From the NCBI GenBank assembly GCA_027531145.1, contig JAPZRF010000014.1, positions 41,628 to 105,627 of the forward strand: DNA of 64,000 nt, read 5' to 3'. Both the position numbers and the translations under genes were made by a program. The first letter of the stretch is position 1; each line of letters begins with the position of its first letter. This DNA is from Brevundimonas sp. (GTDB taxonomy: Bacteria; Pseudomonadota; Alphaproteobacteria; Caulobacterales; Caulobacteraceae). Positions 7,866 to 16,336 of this stretch are shown here, piece after piece. The notes below the pieces were generated by a model. It made no database searches, was not told the DNA's origin, and saw only the letters and a program-made list of their open reading frames with translations.

Positions 7866-8105
7866 TCAGCCCGCGGTCTTCTCGTTGATGAACTTCACCG
7901 CATCACCGACGGTCTGGATGTGCTCCGCGGCGTCGTCCGGGATCTCGATGTCGAACTCTTCCTCAAAGGCCATCACCAGCTCGACGTTGTCGAGCGAGTC
8001 GGCACCGAGGTCGTCGATGAAGCTGGCCTTCTCGGTCACCTTGTCCGGATCGGCGTCCAGGTGTTCGATGACGATCTTGCGGACGCGTTCAAGCGTGTCG
8101 GACAT
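7866..8105 (-). CDS. acpP: Acyl carrier protein
   Basis: Small acidic carrier of growing acyl chains. The 79-residue protein has the phosphopantetheine attachment motif [18 protein letters not shown] with the modified Ser37, followed by [14 protein letters not shown]. The frame is open further upstream, but [10 protein letters not shown] at 8105 is the conserved ACP start. It sits between fabG and fabF, as in most proteobacteria. The 220-bp gap upstream, unusually long for this operon, probably contains its own promoter, fitting the high demand for ACP. Confidence 0.98.
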   Translation of the reverse strand: MSDTLERVRKIVIEHLDADPDKVTEKASFIDDLGADSLDNVELVMAFEEEFDIEIPDDAAEHIQTVGDAVKFINEKTAG

Positions 8106-8291
8106 GTCTCTGCCTTCAGTTTGCGCCCGGGAGCGCTTCGTTGGTCTTGTGCCTGCCGTCTCACGTCGGAACGATGGAGGCAAGCCCCCGGAGCCTCCGC
8201 GCCGGGACGCCTGCGGGCTTTACCACAGGCAAAGCGGCGGGAAATAGTCTGTTGCAGGGTGTGATCGGGGCAGGACCAGCCCTCTCCTCCC

Positions 8292-8312
8292 CCTCCCCAC
8301 GATGTGGGGAGG
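8292..8312. repeat. Short perfect palindromic hairpin after fabG
   Basis: CCTCCCCAC and GTGGGGAGG form a perfect 9-bp stem with a 3-nt loop, 14 bp after the fabG stop. It resembles the GGGGGAGG-rich modules of the larger palindrome at 18363-18497, so it may be a minimal copy of the same repeat family. No T-tract follows. Confidence 0.6.
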
Positions 8313-8325
8313 AAAGCCCCCGGCA

Positions 8326-9066
8326 TCACAGCATCGCCATGCCGCCGTTGACGTGCAGGGTCTGGCCGGTGACGTAGGCAGCCTCCTCCGAGGCCAGGTA
8401 GACCGCCGCGGCGGCGATCTCGTCTCCCGTCCCCAGACGCCCCAACGGGATGCGGCCGAGGATGGCGTCGCGCTGCTGCTCGTTCAGCACGTCGGTCATG
8501 GGCGAGGCGATAAAGCCCGGGGCGATGCAGTTCACGGTGATGCCCCGCGAGCCCACCTCCTGCGCCAGCGACTTCGAGAAGCCGATCATGCCGGCCTTGG
8601 AGGCGGCGTAGTTGGTCTGCCCCGGATTGCCGGTGACGCCGACCACCGAGGTGATGCCTATGATGCGGCCCGAACGGCGCTTCATCATGCCCTTCACCGC
8701 AGCGCGCGACAGGCGGAAGTAGCTTTCGAGATTGACCTTGAGCACCTGCTCGAAATCCTCGTCCTTCATGCGCAGGATCAGGCCGTCGCGGGTGATGCCG
8801 GCGTTGGCTACCAGCACGTCCAGCGGGGCCCCCGCGGCCGCCTCGGCCGCGCCGACCAGGCCGTCGACCGATTCGGGGTCCGACAGGTTGGCCGGCGCGG
8901 TGACGGCGCGCTCGCCAAGGTCAGCGGCCAGCCCGGCCAGCACGGATTCGCGGGTGCCCGACAGCACCACCGTGGCGCCCTGGGCATGCAAGGCGCGGGC
9001 GATCGCCCCGCCGATGCCGCCGGTGGCGCCGGTCACCAGCGCGGTCTTGCCGGAAAGATTGAACAT
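8326..9066 (-). CDS. fabG: 3-oxoacyl-ACP reductase
   Basis: NADPH-dependent reductase of beta-ketoacyl-ACP. The 246-residue short-chain dehydrogenase has the cofactor motif TGATGGIGG near residue 13, NAGITRDGL at 88-96, Asn112, Ser140 in IGITSVVGVTGNPGQ, and the Tyr153-x-x-x-Lys157 pair in NYAASKAG, so all catalytic residues are present. The ATG at 9066 has a GGAGG sequence upstream and gives the conserved start MFNLSGKTALVTG; the longer frame to 9135 lacks similarity. It is the first fab gene in the window; fabD is not next to it, since clpA lies upstream. Confidence 0.96.
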   Translation of the reverse strand: MFNLSGKTALVTGATGGIGGAIARALHAQGATVVLSGTRESVLAGLAADLGERAVTAPANLSDPESVDGLVGAAEAAAGAPLDVLVANAGITRDGLILRMKDEDFEQVLKVNLESYFRLSRAAVKGMMKRRSGRIIGITSVVGVTGNPGQTNYAASKAGMIGFSKSLAQEVGSRGITVNCIAPGFIASPMTDVLNEQQRDAILGRIPLGRLGTGDEIAAAAVYLASEEAAYVTGQTLHVNGGMAML

Positions 9067-9116
9067 GGGGAGGCCTCCTCTCAGCGGAGGCCGTTCATAG
9101 GCCGGGCGCGTGCCGA

Positions 9117-9145
9117 CGTCATCCCCGCGTGACACGGGGATGACG
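9117..9145. repeat. Palindromic intergenic repeat (CGTCATCCCCG hairpin)
   Basis: CGTCATCCCCG and CGGGGATGACG form a perfect 11-bp stem with a 7-nt loop between the clpA stop and the fabG start. The GTCATCCCCG/CGGGGATGAC core resembles the arms of the larger repeat at 45331-45409, so the two may belong to one dispersed family. It could also work as a transcription stop for clpA. Confidence 0.65.
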
Positions 9146-9156
9146 CCGGCCAGTGA

Positions 9157-11472
9157 TCAGGCCGTCGCGTCGGCGTCGGCCGCTTCCGCGGCCGCGGCAC
9201 CGGCGTCGGCGGTGATGTCGAAGGCGATCTTGCCGTCCTTCAGCACGACCTTGACGTGCCCGCCCTTGGTCAGGCGGCCGAACAGGATGTCGTCCGCCAG
9301 CGGCTTCTTGATGTGTTCCTGAATGACCCGGGCAAGCGGCCTGGCACCATAGAGCTCGTCAAAGCCGTTCTTGGCCAGCCAGTCGGTGGCCTCGTCGGTC
9401 AGCTGGATGGTGATGTTGCGGTCCGCAAGCTGGGCTTCCAGCTGCAGGATGAACTTGGTCACCACCGACTTGATCGTCTCGGCGTCGAGGGCCTTGAAGG
9501 CGACAATGGCGTCGAGACGGTTGCGGAACTCCGGGGCGAACAGGCGCTGGATGGCCTTTTCGTCCTCGCCCTCGACCTTGCCGCGGCCGAAGCCGATGGC
9601 GGCCCGGGCATTGTCGGCGGCCCCTGCATTGGTGGTCATGATCAGGACCACGTTGCGGAAGTCGACCTTCTTGCCGACGGCGTCGGTCAGCATGCCGTTG
9701 TCCATCACCTGCAGCAGGATGTTGTAGACGTCCGGGTGGGCCTTCTCGATCTCGTCGAGCAGCACGACGGCATGCGGATGCTGATCGACGGCGTCGGTCA
9801 GCAGGCCTCCCTGGTCATGGCCGACATAGCCAGGAGGGGCACCGATCAGGCGGCTGACGGTGTGCCGCTCCATGTACTCGGACATGTCGAAGCGCAGCAT
9901 CTCGATGCCGAGAGTCGAGGCCAGCTGCTTGGCAACCTCGGTCTTGCCGACGCCGGTCGGGCCCGAGAACAGGAAGCAACCGATCGGCTTCTGCGGATCC
10001 CGCAGGCCGGCGCGGGCCAGCTTCATGGCGGAGGTGACCTGCTCGATCGCCTGCCCCTGGCCGAAGACGACCCGGTTCAGGTCCGAGTTCAGCTCGCGCA
10101 GGGCCTCGGTGTCGGACTTGGACACCGACTTCGGCGGGATGCGGGCCATCTTGGCGATGACGGCCTCGACCTCCTTCTGGCCGATCACCTTCTTGCGCCG
10201 CGACTCGGGCAGCAGCTTCTGGCTGGCCCCGGCCTCGTCGATCACGTCGATCGCCTTGTCCGGCAGTTTGCGGTCCGACATGTAGCGCGCCGACAGCTCG
10301 ACCGCTGTGCGCACCGCCGAGTCGGTGTAGCGGACCTTGTGATGGTCCTCATAGTAGCTCTTCAGGCCGCGCAGGATCTTCACCGAGTCCTCGACCGTCG
10401 GCTCGTTGACGTCGATCTTCTGGAAGCGGCGGACCAGGGCGCGGTCCTTCTCGAAGTGCTGGCGATACTCCTTGTAGGTCGTAGAGCCCATGCAGCGCAG
10501 GTTGCCCGATGCGAGCGCCGGCTTGAGAAGATTCGAGGCATCCATGGCCCCGCCGGAGGTCGCCCCGGCCCCGATCACCGTGTGAATCTCGTCGATGAAC
10601 AGGATCGCGTTGTCGTGGTTCTCGAGTTCCTTGACGACCTGCTTGAGGCGCTCCTCAAAGTCGCCGCGGTAGCGGGTGCCGGCCAGCAGGGCACCCATAT
10701 CGAGGCTGTAGATGGTGGCGTCCTTGAGGACGTCCGGCACTTCGCCATTGACGATCTTGCGCGCCAGCCCCTCAGCGATGGCGGTCTTGCCGACCCCGGG
10801 ATCGCCGACCAGCAGCGGGTTGTTCTTGGTACGGCGGCACAGGATCTGGATCGAGCGCTCGACCTCGGCCTGGCGGCCGATCAGCGGATCGACCTTGCCC
10901 TGGCGCGACTTCTCGTTGAGGTCGACGCAATAGGCCTCCAGCGCCTCGCCGCCGGACTTGACGGCCTGGGCGTCCTCGGCGTCCTCGCGCGAGCCGCCGG
11001 CGGCGCGGGCCGGTCGGGTTTCCGCCGCCCCCGGCTTCTTGGCGATGCCGTGGGCGATGTAGTTGACCGCGTCGTACCGCGTCATGTCCTGCTCCTGCAG
11101 GAAATAGGCGGCGTGGCTCTCGCGCTCGCTGAAGATGGCGACCAGCACATTGGCACCGGTGACCTCCTCACGCCCCGAGGACTGGACGTGGATGACGGCG
11201 CGCTGGATCACGCGCTGAAAGCCCGCAGTGGGCTTGGCGTCGTCCCCGTCGGAGGTGGCCAGCGCCGACAGGTCGGTGTCGACATAGAGCGTGAGGGCCC
11301 CGCGGAGCGCCGCGAGGTCGACGTTGCAGGCCTGCATGACGCCGGCGGCGTCCGGATCATCGATCAGCGCCAGCAGCAGGTGCTCGAGGGTCGCATACTC
11401 ATGCCGACGCGCATTGGCGTAGGCGACTGCGCGATGCAGGGTCTCTTCGAGGGGGCGCGAGAAGGAGGGCAA
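9157..11472 (-). CDS. clpA: ATP-dependent Clp protease ATPase subunit ClpA
   Basis: Hexameric AAA+ unfoldase that feeds substrates to ClpP. The 771-residue protein has the N domain (residues 1-145, binding site for ClpS), a first AAA module with Walker [11 protein letters not shown] near 220, and a second with [10 protein letters not shown] near 500 and the Walker [15 protein letters not shown] near 565. The C-terminal D2-small domain is complete, followed by an Ala/Asp-rich tail. It lies 6 bp after clpS, the usual adaptor-unfoldase operon. No ClpP gene is in the window. Confidence 0.98.
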   Translation of the reverse strand: MPSFSRPLEETLHRAVAYANARRHEYATLEHLLLALIDDPDAAGVMQACNVDLAALRGALTLYVDTDLSALATSDGDDAKPTAGFQRVIQRAVIHVQSSGREEVTGANVLVAIFSERESHAAYFLQEQDMTRYDAVNYIAHGIAKKPGAAETRPARAAGGSREDAEDAQAVKSGGEALEAYCVDLNEKSRQGKVDPLIGRQAEVERSIQILCRRTKNNPLLVGDPGVGKTAIAEGLARKIVNGEVPDVLKDATIYSLDMGALLAGTRYRGDFEERLKQVVKELENHDNAILFIDEIHTVIGAGATSGGAMDASNLLKPALASGNLRCMGSTTYKEYRQHFEKDRALVRRFQKIDVNEPTVEDSVKILRGLKSYYEDHHKVRYTDSAVRTAVELSARYMSDRKLPDKAIDVIDEAGASQKLLPESRRKKVIGQKEVEAVIAKMARIPPKSVSKSDTEALRELNSDLNRVVFGQGQAIEQVTSAMKLARAGLRDPQKPIGCFLFSGPTGVGKTEVAKQLASTLGIEMLRFDMSEYMERHTVSRLIGAPPGYVGHDQGGLLTDAVDQHPHAVVLLDEIEKAHPDVYNILLQVMDNGMLTDAVGKKVDFRNVVLIMTTNAGAADNARAAIGFGRGKVEGEDEKAIQRLFAPEFRNRLDAIVAFKALDAETIKSVVTKFILQLEAQLADRNITIQLTDEATDWLAKNGFDELYGARPLARVIQEHIKKPLADDILFGRLTKGGHVKVVLKDGKIAFDITADAGAAAAEAADADATA

Positions 11473-11478
11473 GGGAAC

Positions 11479-11805
11479 TCAGTCCTTTTCCATCGTGCAT
11501 TGCAGGGGATGCTGGTGACGGCGGGCGGTCTCCACGACCTGGGCGACCTTGGTTTCGGCCACCTCGTAGGTATAGACCCCGCAAACTCCGACACCATGCT
11601 GATGCACATGCAGCATGATGCGGGTCGCGTCCTCGCGGCTTTTCTGGAAGAACCGCTCCAGCACATAGACGACGAATTCCATCGGCGTGTAGTCGTCGTT
11701 CAGGATGAGCACCCGATAAAGCGAAGGCTTCTGCAGCTTCGGTCGCGTTTCGGTGACCGTTGCGGTGCCGCCGCCGGGCTGATCACCTAGTCTCCTGTTG
11801 GGCAT
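11479..11805 (-). CDS. clpS: ClpA adaptor protein ClpS (N-end rule)
   Basis: Adaptor that binds N-degron substrates and passes them to ClpA. The 108-residue protein has a flexible N-terminal arm (about 25 residues, needed for delivery) and then the core [18 protein letters not shown], with the NDDYTPM residues that line the N-degron pocket, and [19 protein letters not shown]. The ATG at 11805 was chosen over a longer frame reaching 11880, whose extra residues are not family-like. It starts the clpS-clpA operon and is divergent from ubiA across 134 bp. Confidence 0.97.
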   Translation of the reverse strand: MPNRRLGDQPGGGTATVTETRPKLQKPSLYRVLILNDDYTPMEFVVYVLERFFQKSREDATRIMLHVHQHGVGVCGVYTYEVAETKVAQVVETARRHQHPLQCTMEKD

Positions 11806-11939
11806 TCGTCGTCCGGTTATCAGGGCATTCGGAAACTGAGATAGGGAATGATGGCCGGTTTTGAAGCGGCGTCCAGTCACAGGTTCCGGCGTCGTGGTCG
11901 CGGCTGCATGACATCGCCCGACCGTGGTATCCGCGCCGC

Positions 11940-12875
11940 ATGAGCAGCGCCCCCCTCCCCGACGCCGGCCGCAACTGGGTCGACGCCCATGCGCCAGAAG
12001 GGCTCAAGCCCTGGCTCAAGCTGGGCCGCTTCGACCGGCCGGTCGGCATATGGCTGCTGCTCCTGCCGGGCTGGCAGGGGATAGCGCTGGCGCTCGCAGC
12101 GGAAGGGCGCGCGCCGGGCCTTTACGCTCTCTGGCTGCTGTTCGGATTCGCCCTGGGTGCCTGCCTGATGCGGGCCGCAGGGTGCGCCTACAACGACATC
12201 GTCGACCGCGACATTGATGCGAAGGTGGCGCGCACCGCCGCGCGGCCGATACCGGCGGGGCGCATCAGCGTGCGCCAGGCCTGGGGCTTCGTCATCGGCT
12301 GCTGCCTCGCCGCCTTCGTGATCCTGCTGACCCTGCCGCCGCTGGCCATCGGCCTGGGCTTCGCCTCGCTCGGGCTGGTGGCCGCCTACCCCTTCATGAA
12401 GCGCATCACCTGGTGGCCCCAGGCCTGGCTGGGCCTGACCTTCAACTGGGGGGCGCTGATGGGCTTCTCCGCGGCCGGCGGCGCACCTGATCTCTGGCCG
12501 GCGGCCCTGCTGCTCTATGCCGCCGGCGTGTTCTGGACCCTCGGCTACGACACCATCTACGCCCTGCAGGACCTCGAGGACGACGCCCTTGCGGGGGTAA
12601 AGTCCTCCGCCGGCCGGCTGGGAGCCGATGTGCGCCGCGGTGTCGGCCTGTTCTATGGCGTCGCCGTCGCCGCTCTCGCCGCGGCCGTCGTCGTGGCCGG
12701 GCTGAGCCCGCTCGCCTGGGTCGGCGTGGCCGCCGTGGCCGTGCACCTGGGCTGGCAGACGCTGAGCCTGCGACCTGACGACCCGGGCCGCGCCCTCGCC
12801 CTGTTCCGCGCGAATCGCGAGGCCGGGATTTTGTCGCTGATCAGCCTTATGCTGGGCGCTGTGTACCTTTCCTGA
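11940..12875 (+). CDS. ubiA: 4-hydroxybenzoate octaprenyltransferase
   Basis: Integral membrane prenyltransferase joining a polyprenyl chain to 4-hydroxybenzoate in ubiquinone synthesis. The 311-residue protein has about eight to nine membrane helices, the first Asp-rich motif [18 protein letters not shown] near residues 83-100 (NDxxDxxxD), and the second, [12 protein letters not shown], near residue 205. The pairing with SRRADR-type loops is normal and the length fits. The next gene, an exported lipoprotein, begins 15 bp downstream and may be co-transcribed. Confidence 0.94.
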   Translation: MSSAPLPDAGRNWVDAHAPEGLKPWLKLGRFDRPVGIWLLLLPGWQGIALALAAEGRAPGLYALWLLFGFALGACLMRAAGCAYNDIVDRDIDAKVARTAARPIPAGRISVRQAWGFVIGCCLAAFVILLTLPPLAIGLGFASLGLVAAYPFMKRITWWPQAWLGLTFNWGALMGFSAAGGAPDLWPAALLLYAAGVFWTLGYDTIYALQDLEDDALAGVKSSAGRLGADVRRGVGLFYGVAVAALAAAVVVAGLSPLAWVGVAAVAVHLGWQTLSLRPDDPGRALALFRANREAGILSLISLMLGAVYLS

Positions 12876-12890
12876 GTTTCGGAGCCGCCG

Positions 12891-13745
12891 ATGACCTCCG
12901 CCCCCGTCCGTCGCCCCGCCAGGTCGCTGCGCGCCGTCCTGCTGCTGACGCTCGGCGTGGCCGCCCTCGCCGGCTGCCAGCGCCGGGAAGCAGAGCCGGA
13001 GACCCCCGCCGAGACCCCTGTCGCCGGTGCCACCGTGACGCCCGCGGACGCCGCGGCACCACTCAACTTCGATTCGCGCACCCCCTACGCCGAGGTGGCG
13101 CTGCGCCTGCCCGAGGCCGTGGCGCGCCAGCCGGACCTGCACGCCCGCCTCTACGCTGCCGACGTGCGCGACCTGCGTCAGTTCGCCGAGGGTGCCCAGG
13201 CCGACCTGAGCGAATTCGGCGGCGGCGGCATGCGCGGCTACAGCCGCACCATCAGCTGGAGCTCCGGGGCCGAGACCGGCAAGCTGTTGTCGCTCGGCCG
13301 CGAGGTGACAGAGTACACTGGCGGGGCGCACGACAGTCTCGCCTATTCCGCCGTGCTCTGGGACAAGGCGCTCAAACGGGTTGTCGATCCGGCAGACCTG
13401 TTCCGGCCCGGGGCCGACCTGACCGTGCTGGATCGGAACCTGTGCGAGGCGATCAACCTCGCCAGGAAGGCGCGTGACGCCAGCATTTCCCCGGTCTCAC
13501 TGGGCGCGAGCGACGACTTCGGATGCCCCCGGGCGGGGGAGACGCCGTTCATGCTGGCCGCCTCGGACCGGCCGGGCAAGGCCGGCGGCCTGACCTTCCT
13601 GATCGCCCCCTACACGGTCGGCCCCTGGGCCGAGGGCAGCTATCAGGTACAGGTGCCGCAGGCGGCGTTCCGCGAGCTGCTGGCCCCGGCCTATGTCGAC
13701 GAGTTCGCCGGCGCGCCCGTCAAGGCGGCCGGCGAAGGGCGTTGA
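12891..13745 (+). CDS. Lipoprotein with RsiV/DUF3298-like domain
   Basis: This 284-residue protein has a basic start and a lipobox (LAGC with Cys at about residue 25), so it should be lipid-anchored at the envelope. A Pro/Glu/Thr-rich linker precedes a domain with SPYAEVALRLPEAV-like beginnings, EVTEYTGGAHDSLAYSAV near residue 140 and VGPWAEGSYQVQVPQAAFRELL near the end, the pattern of the DUF3298/RsiV family. In Bacillus, RsiV binds lysozyme, but most proteobacterial members have unknown roles. It lies 15 bp after ubiA; convergent with the hydrolase gene. Confidence 0.75.
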   Translation: MTSAPVRRPARSLRAVLLLTLGVAALAGCQRREAEPETPAETPVAGATVTPADAAAPLNFDSRTPYAEVALRLPEAVARQPDLHARLYAADVRDLRQFAEGAQADLSEFGGGGMRGYSRTISWSSGAETGKLLSLGREVTEYTGGAHDSLAYSAVLWDKALKRVVDPADLFRPGADLTVLDRNLCEAINLARKARDASISPVSLGASDDFGCPRAGETPFMLAASDRPGKAGGLTFLIAPYTVGPWAEGSYQVQVPQAAFRELLAPAYVDEFAGAPVKAAGEGR

Positions 13746-13763
13746 GGCAAGGCTGACCCACTG

Positions 13764-14753
13764 TCAGTCGGCCAGGAAGGCGTCGACCGCCTCGGCAAAA
13801 CGCGCCGGCTGGTCGGACATGATGAAGTGGCGGCTGCCGTCGATGCGGACCAGCTTGACGTTCGGCAAGGCGGCATACTCGCGGGCCCACAGGGCGTCGG
13901 CCATGGCGGCGGGAGCCCCGCCATCTGCGTCGGCGGCGTAGAGGGCGGTGACCGGCGTGGTCATGGCGGCCAGCTGCGGCCGGGCGTCGTGGGTCATGAC
14001 ATCGCGGATCGCAGCGGCGAGGGCCTGACGGTCGCCAGCCATCGCCCACTCGACCATGGCCGTGCGGACGATCGGATCCCGGGCGAGGCCGATGGCGGTC
14101 TGGCTCTGGCCGGCGCGGAAGGCGGCCTCGGGCGTGGAGAGAATGCCGGCGGCGGCCTGTTCGGCGAACGGACGGGCGCTGTCCGCCGTCATGGCCGGGC
14201 CGAAGAGGGCCGGGAAGAACGGCAGGCTATCGACACTGAGCAGACGCCCGATGCTGTCGGGATGGGTCTGGGCCAGGCGAAGACCGATGAGCGCCCCCAT
14301 GGAGTGGCCGATCACCGAGGGGCGGGTCAGGCCGCGCTCACGGATATAGGCGTCCAGCGCCTCGACGACCGGCGCCACGAACGGGCCGTCGGTGCCGTGG
14401 CTCCAGGGCTCGCCGGCGAAGCCCGCCAGCTGCACCATGTGCACCCGGTGCGTGGCGCTCAGGCGGGTCGCCTCGGCCCGCCAGACCTCCCGGGAGGAGG
14501 CGTAGCCCGGGATCAGGATGACATCCGGCCCGGCGCCCAGCACCTCCACAGACAGGCGGTCGGAGCGGTAGTCGACGGTCTGCATGACGGCGGCCGCAGT
14601 CGTCGGGGCGGCGAAGGCGTCGATGGCCACGGCCAGCGACGGCAGGCAGGCGGCGAGGCCGATCAGGGCGTTGCGCCAGCGGGCGGCGGAACGAACGGCG
14701 GGCGTGGACAGGGCGCGCGAGGTCGCACGCGCCCGGACTTGGGCGTTGAACAT
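13764..14753 (-). CDS. Exported alpha/beta hydrolase
   Basis: This 329-residue protein starts with an unusually long (about 48 residues) basic-hydrophobic leader ending AIDAFAA, likely a signal peptide or anchor. The hydrolase fold has VILIPGYASSREVW (oxyanion region), the nucleophile elbow VIGHSMGALIG with the serine near residue 145, and a C-terminal His in DGSRHFIMSDQP. Substrate cannot be told. It lies 42 bp downstream of the XRE regulator and probably forms the third gene of the second membrane-protein/XRE cassette. Confidence 0.85.
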   Translation of the reverse strand: MFNAQVRARATSRALSTPAVRSAARWRNALIGLAACLPSLAVAIDAFAAPTTAAAVMQTVDYRSDRLSVEVLGAGPDVILIPGYASSREVWRAEATRLSATHRVHMVQLAGFAGEPWSHGTDGPFVAPVVEALDAYIRERGLTRPSVIGHSMGALIGLRLAQTHPDSIGRLLSVDSLPFFPALFGPAMTADSARPFAEQAAAGILSTPEAAFRAGQSQTAIGLARDPIVRTAMVEWAMAGDRQALAAAIRDVMTHDARPQLAAMTTPVTALYAADADGGAPAAMADALWAREYAALPNVKLVRIDGSRHFIMSDQPARFAEAVDAFLAD

Positions 14754-14795
14754 GACAGTCTCCCTGGAAATCGGTTGGGGGGTTGGACGCCTGCC

Positions 14796-15005
14796 TCAGG
14801 CGGGCGGAAGGGCATGGGGGTTCTCGAAGATCTCCTCCACCGGACGCCCGAACAGGGCGGCGATGCGGTAGGCGAGATCCAGCGAGGGGTCGTGGCGTTC
14901 GGTCTCCAGGGCGATGACCGCCTGACGCGAGACGCCCAGCCGCTCGCCCAGCTCGGCCTGGGTCCAGTTGCGCTCGACCCGCAGCAGCTTCAGCCGGTTC
15001 TTCAT
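14796..15005 (-). CDS. Short XRE-family DNA-binding regulator (second copy)
   Basis: A 69-residue single-domain HTH protein, MKNRLKLLRVERNWTQAEL followed by GERLGVSRQAVIALE and HDPSLDLAYRIAALFGRPVEEIFE. It is clearly related to the XRE protein at 2845-3033. The ATG at 15005 overlaps the upstream membrane protein stop by 4 bp (ATGA), so the two are coupled. Frames further upstream continue open but contain no HTH-family sequence. Likely a dimeric repressor; the AT-rich block with repeated ATGAC motifs upstream of the membrane protein gene is the best operator candidate. Confidence 0.92.
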   Translation of the reverse strand: MKNRLKLLRVERNWTQAELGERLGVSRQAVIALETERHDPSLDLAYRIAALFGRPVEEIFENPHALPPA

Positions 15006-15400
15006 CGCGTGTTCCGGATGAACGGGCTGACCAGACCGAACAGGCCCCAGAACAGCGGGTAGATCAGCCAGCCGGGGGCATGGGGGGCATCGCCGTAGCT
15101 CTCCATGAAGCCCCAAGCCGAGAACAGCGCCATGGTGAGGCCCGCGGCGGCGACGAAGCGCTTGGTGTTGAGGATGCGCACGAACTCGTCGCTTTCGGCG
15201 ATCAGCCGCATGGTGGCCCACATCTGGCCCGCGACCAGGGCGGCCACGACGAGGCCGAGCAGCCAGCCCGCAGGCTTGCCGATGATCTCGTCGAAGGCGC
15301 CGAAGATGGCGGCGACATTGACCGCGACATAGCCGGACATGAACAGCCAGGTGCGGATCACATAGCGTTTGTGGGCGGGGTCCATGGCGCGCATGCTCAT
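15002..15400 (-). CDS. Small membrane protein of the second XRE cassette
   Basis: This 132-residue protein has about four hydrophobic segments (near residues 14-34, 42-62, 80-97 and 108-125). It ends in an ATGA overlap with the XRE regulator. A GGAG lies 6 nt before the ATG at 15400; a second Met at codon 3 is possible. Compared with the membrane protein of the first cassette (2406-2840), size, topology and gene position match, though sequence identity is not obvious by eye. It may be the sensory or effector partner of the regulator. No catalytic motif is visible. Confidence 0.78.
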   Translation of the reverse strand: MSMRAMDPAHKRYVIRTWLFMSGYVAVNVAAIFGAFDEIIGKPAGWLLGLVVAALVAGQMWATMRLIAESDEFVRILNTKRFVAAAGLTMALFSAWGFMESYGDAPHAPGWLIYPLFWGLFGLVSPFIRNTR

Positions 15401-15417
15401 CTGAGGCTCCAGTGCTG

Positions 15418-15485
15418 ATGTCAGGTGAACATGACTCGGTGAAGTAGTTATGTCAACATGACTTTATGTATGGTTATCATGACAT
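15418..15485. promoter_or_regulatory. AT-rich divergent control region with repeated CATGAC/ATGTCA boxes
   Basis: Between the divergent membrane-protein and desaturase genes, CATGAC occurs at 15430, 15457 and 15478 on the plus strand, and ATGTCA at 15418 and 15450 with its complement TGACAT at 15480. A near-exact 11-bp direct repeat, T(G/C)AACATGACT, lies at 15426 and 15453. The local composition is far more AT-rich than the surroundings. This looks like a multi-site operator with promoters; binding by the adjacent XRE protein is inferred. Confidence 0.5.
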
Positions 15486-15529
15486 CCGCCGCCGGTTGAT
15501 CCGTCCGTGGACAGGCGTATCCTCGCGCG

Positions 15530-16327
15530 ATGCCCGCCGCTCCGCGCGTCTCGCCCGCCGCCGTGTTCACCCCCGAGGAGTGGGTGCCGTTCCAGCGCCG
15601 GTCGCCCTTCGCGGGCCTGCTGCTGGTGGCGCACTGCTGGGGCGTGATCGGTCTGGCCATGGCGGCCGCCGTCATGTGGCCGGTGCTGATCCCGTTGGCG
15701 GTGATGATCATCGGCACGCGGCAGCTGGGGCTCGCCATCCTGATGCACGAGGCGGCGCATGGCGCGCTGTCGCAAAGCCTGAAGCTCAACGATGCCGTCG
15801 GCCACTGGCTGTGCGCCGTGCCGGTTGGCGCGTCGCTGACCGCCTACCGCCCCTACCACCTCGCCCATCACCGGTTCGCCCAGCAGTCGGAGGATCCGGA
15901 CAAGGGGCTCTCCGACCCCTTCCCCGTCAGTCCCGCCTCCCTGCGCCGCAAGGTGATCCGCGACCTGACCGGCCAGACCTTCTTCAAGCAGCGCATCCTG
16001 CTGCCGCTTGCGATCCTGCGCAGAGCCAGAGTTGAGGGCGCGAACCACGCCTATGACGCGGCGGTGGTCAGCCGGTCGATCATCGCCTTTCTCGCGGTCA
16101 ACGCGGCCCTGGCCACGGGGCTCGCGCTCGTCGGGGCGGGGTGGGCGTTCTGGGTCCTTTGGCTGCTGCCGATGGCGACCTGGTTCCCGTTCGTCACCCG
16201 CATCCGCAACATCGCCGAGCACGCCTGCGTCGAGGGCTCGGCGGACGACGCCTTCCGCGCTGCCCGCACCACGCGGGCATCGTGGTGGGAGCGCGCCTTC
16301 ATCGCCCCAAGTCACCGCGAAGCGTAG
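15530..16327 (+). pseudogene. Fatty acid desaturase, truncated before the third histidine box
   Basis: The 265 residues match membrane-bound fatty acid desaturases: several membrane helices, first histidine box HEAAH near residue 74 and second box HLAHH near 110. The protein then runs through IRNIAEHACVEG and TTRASWWERAFIAP, where family members normally continue into the third box (a form of HxxHH) and a C-terminal helix. Here it stops eight residues later, so one set of di-iron ligands is absent and activity is unlikely. No missing piece is visible in any frame before the next gene 10 bp downstream, which suggests a deletion rather than a frameshift. A truncated but expressed product cannot be excluded. 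Confidence 0.75.
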
Positions 16328-16336
16328 GAGCTTCGC

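Noticed and set aside
9256..11790. 844-codon plus-strand frame opposite clpA and clpS
   Set aside because: It is the antisense of two well-supported genes and shows no family motifs, only Gly/Leu/Asp-rich shadow sequence.
11877..13331. Minus-strand frame across ubiA and the lipoprotein gene
   Set aside because: Low-complexity Gly/Arg/Gln-rich translation, opposite two coherent genes.
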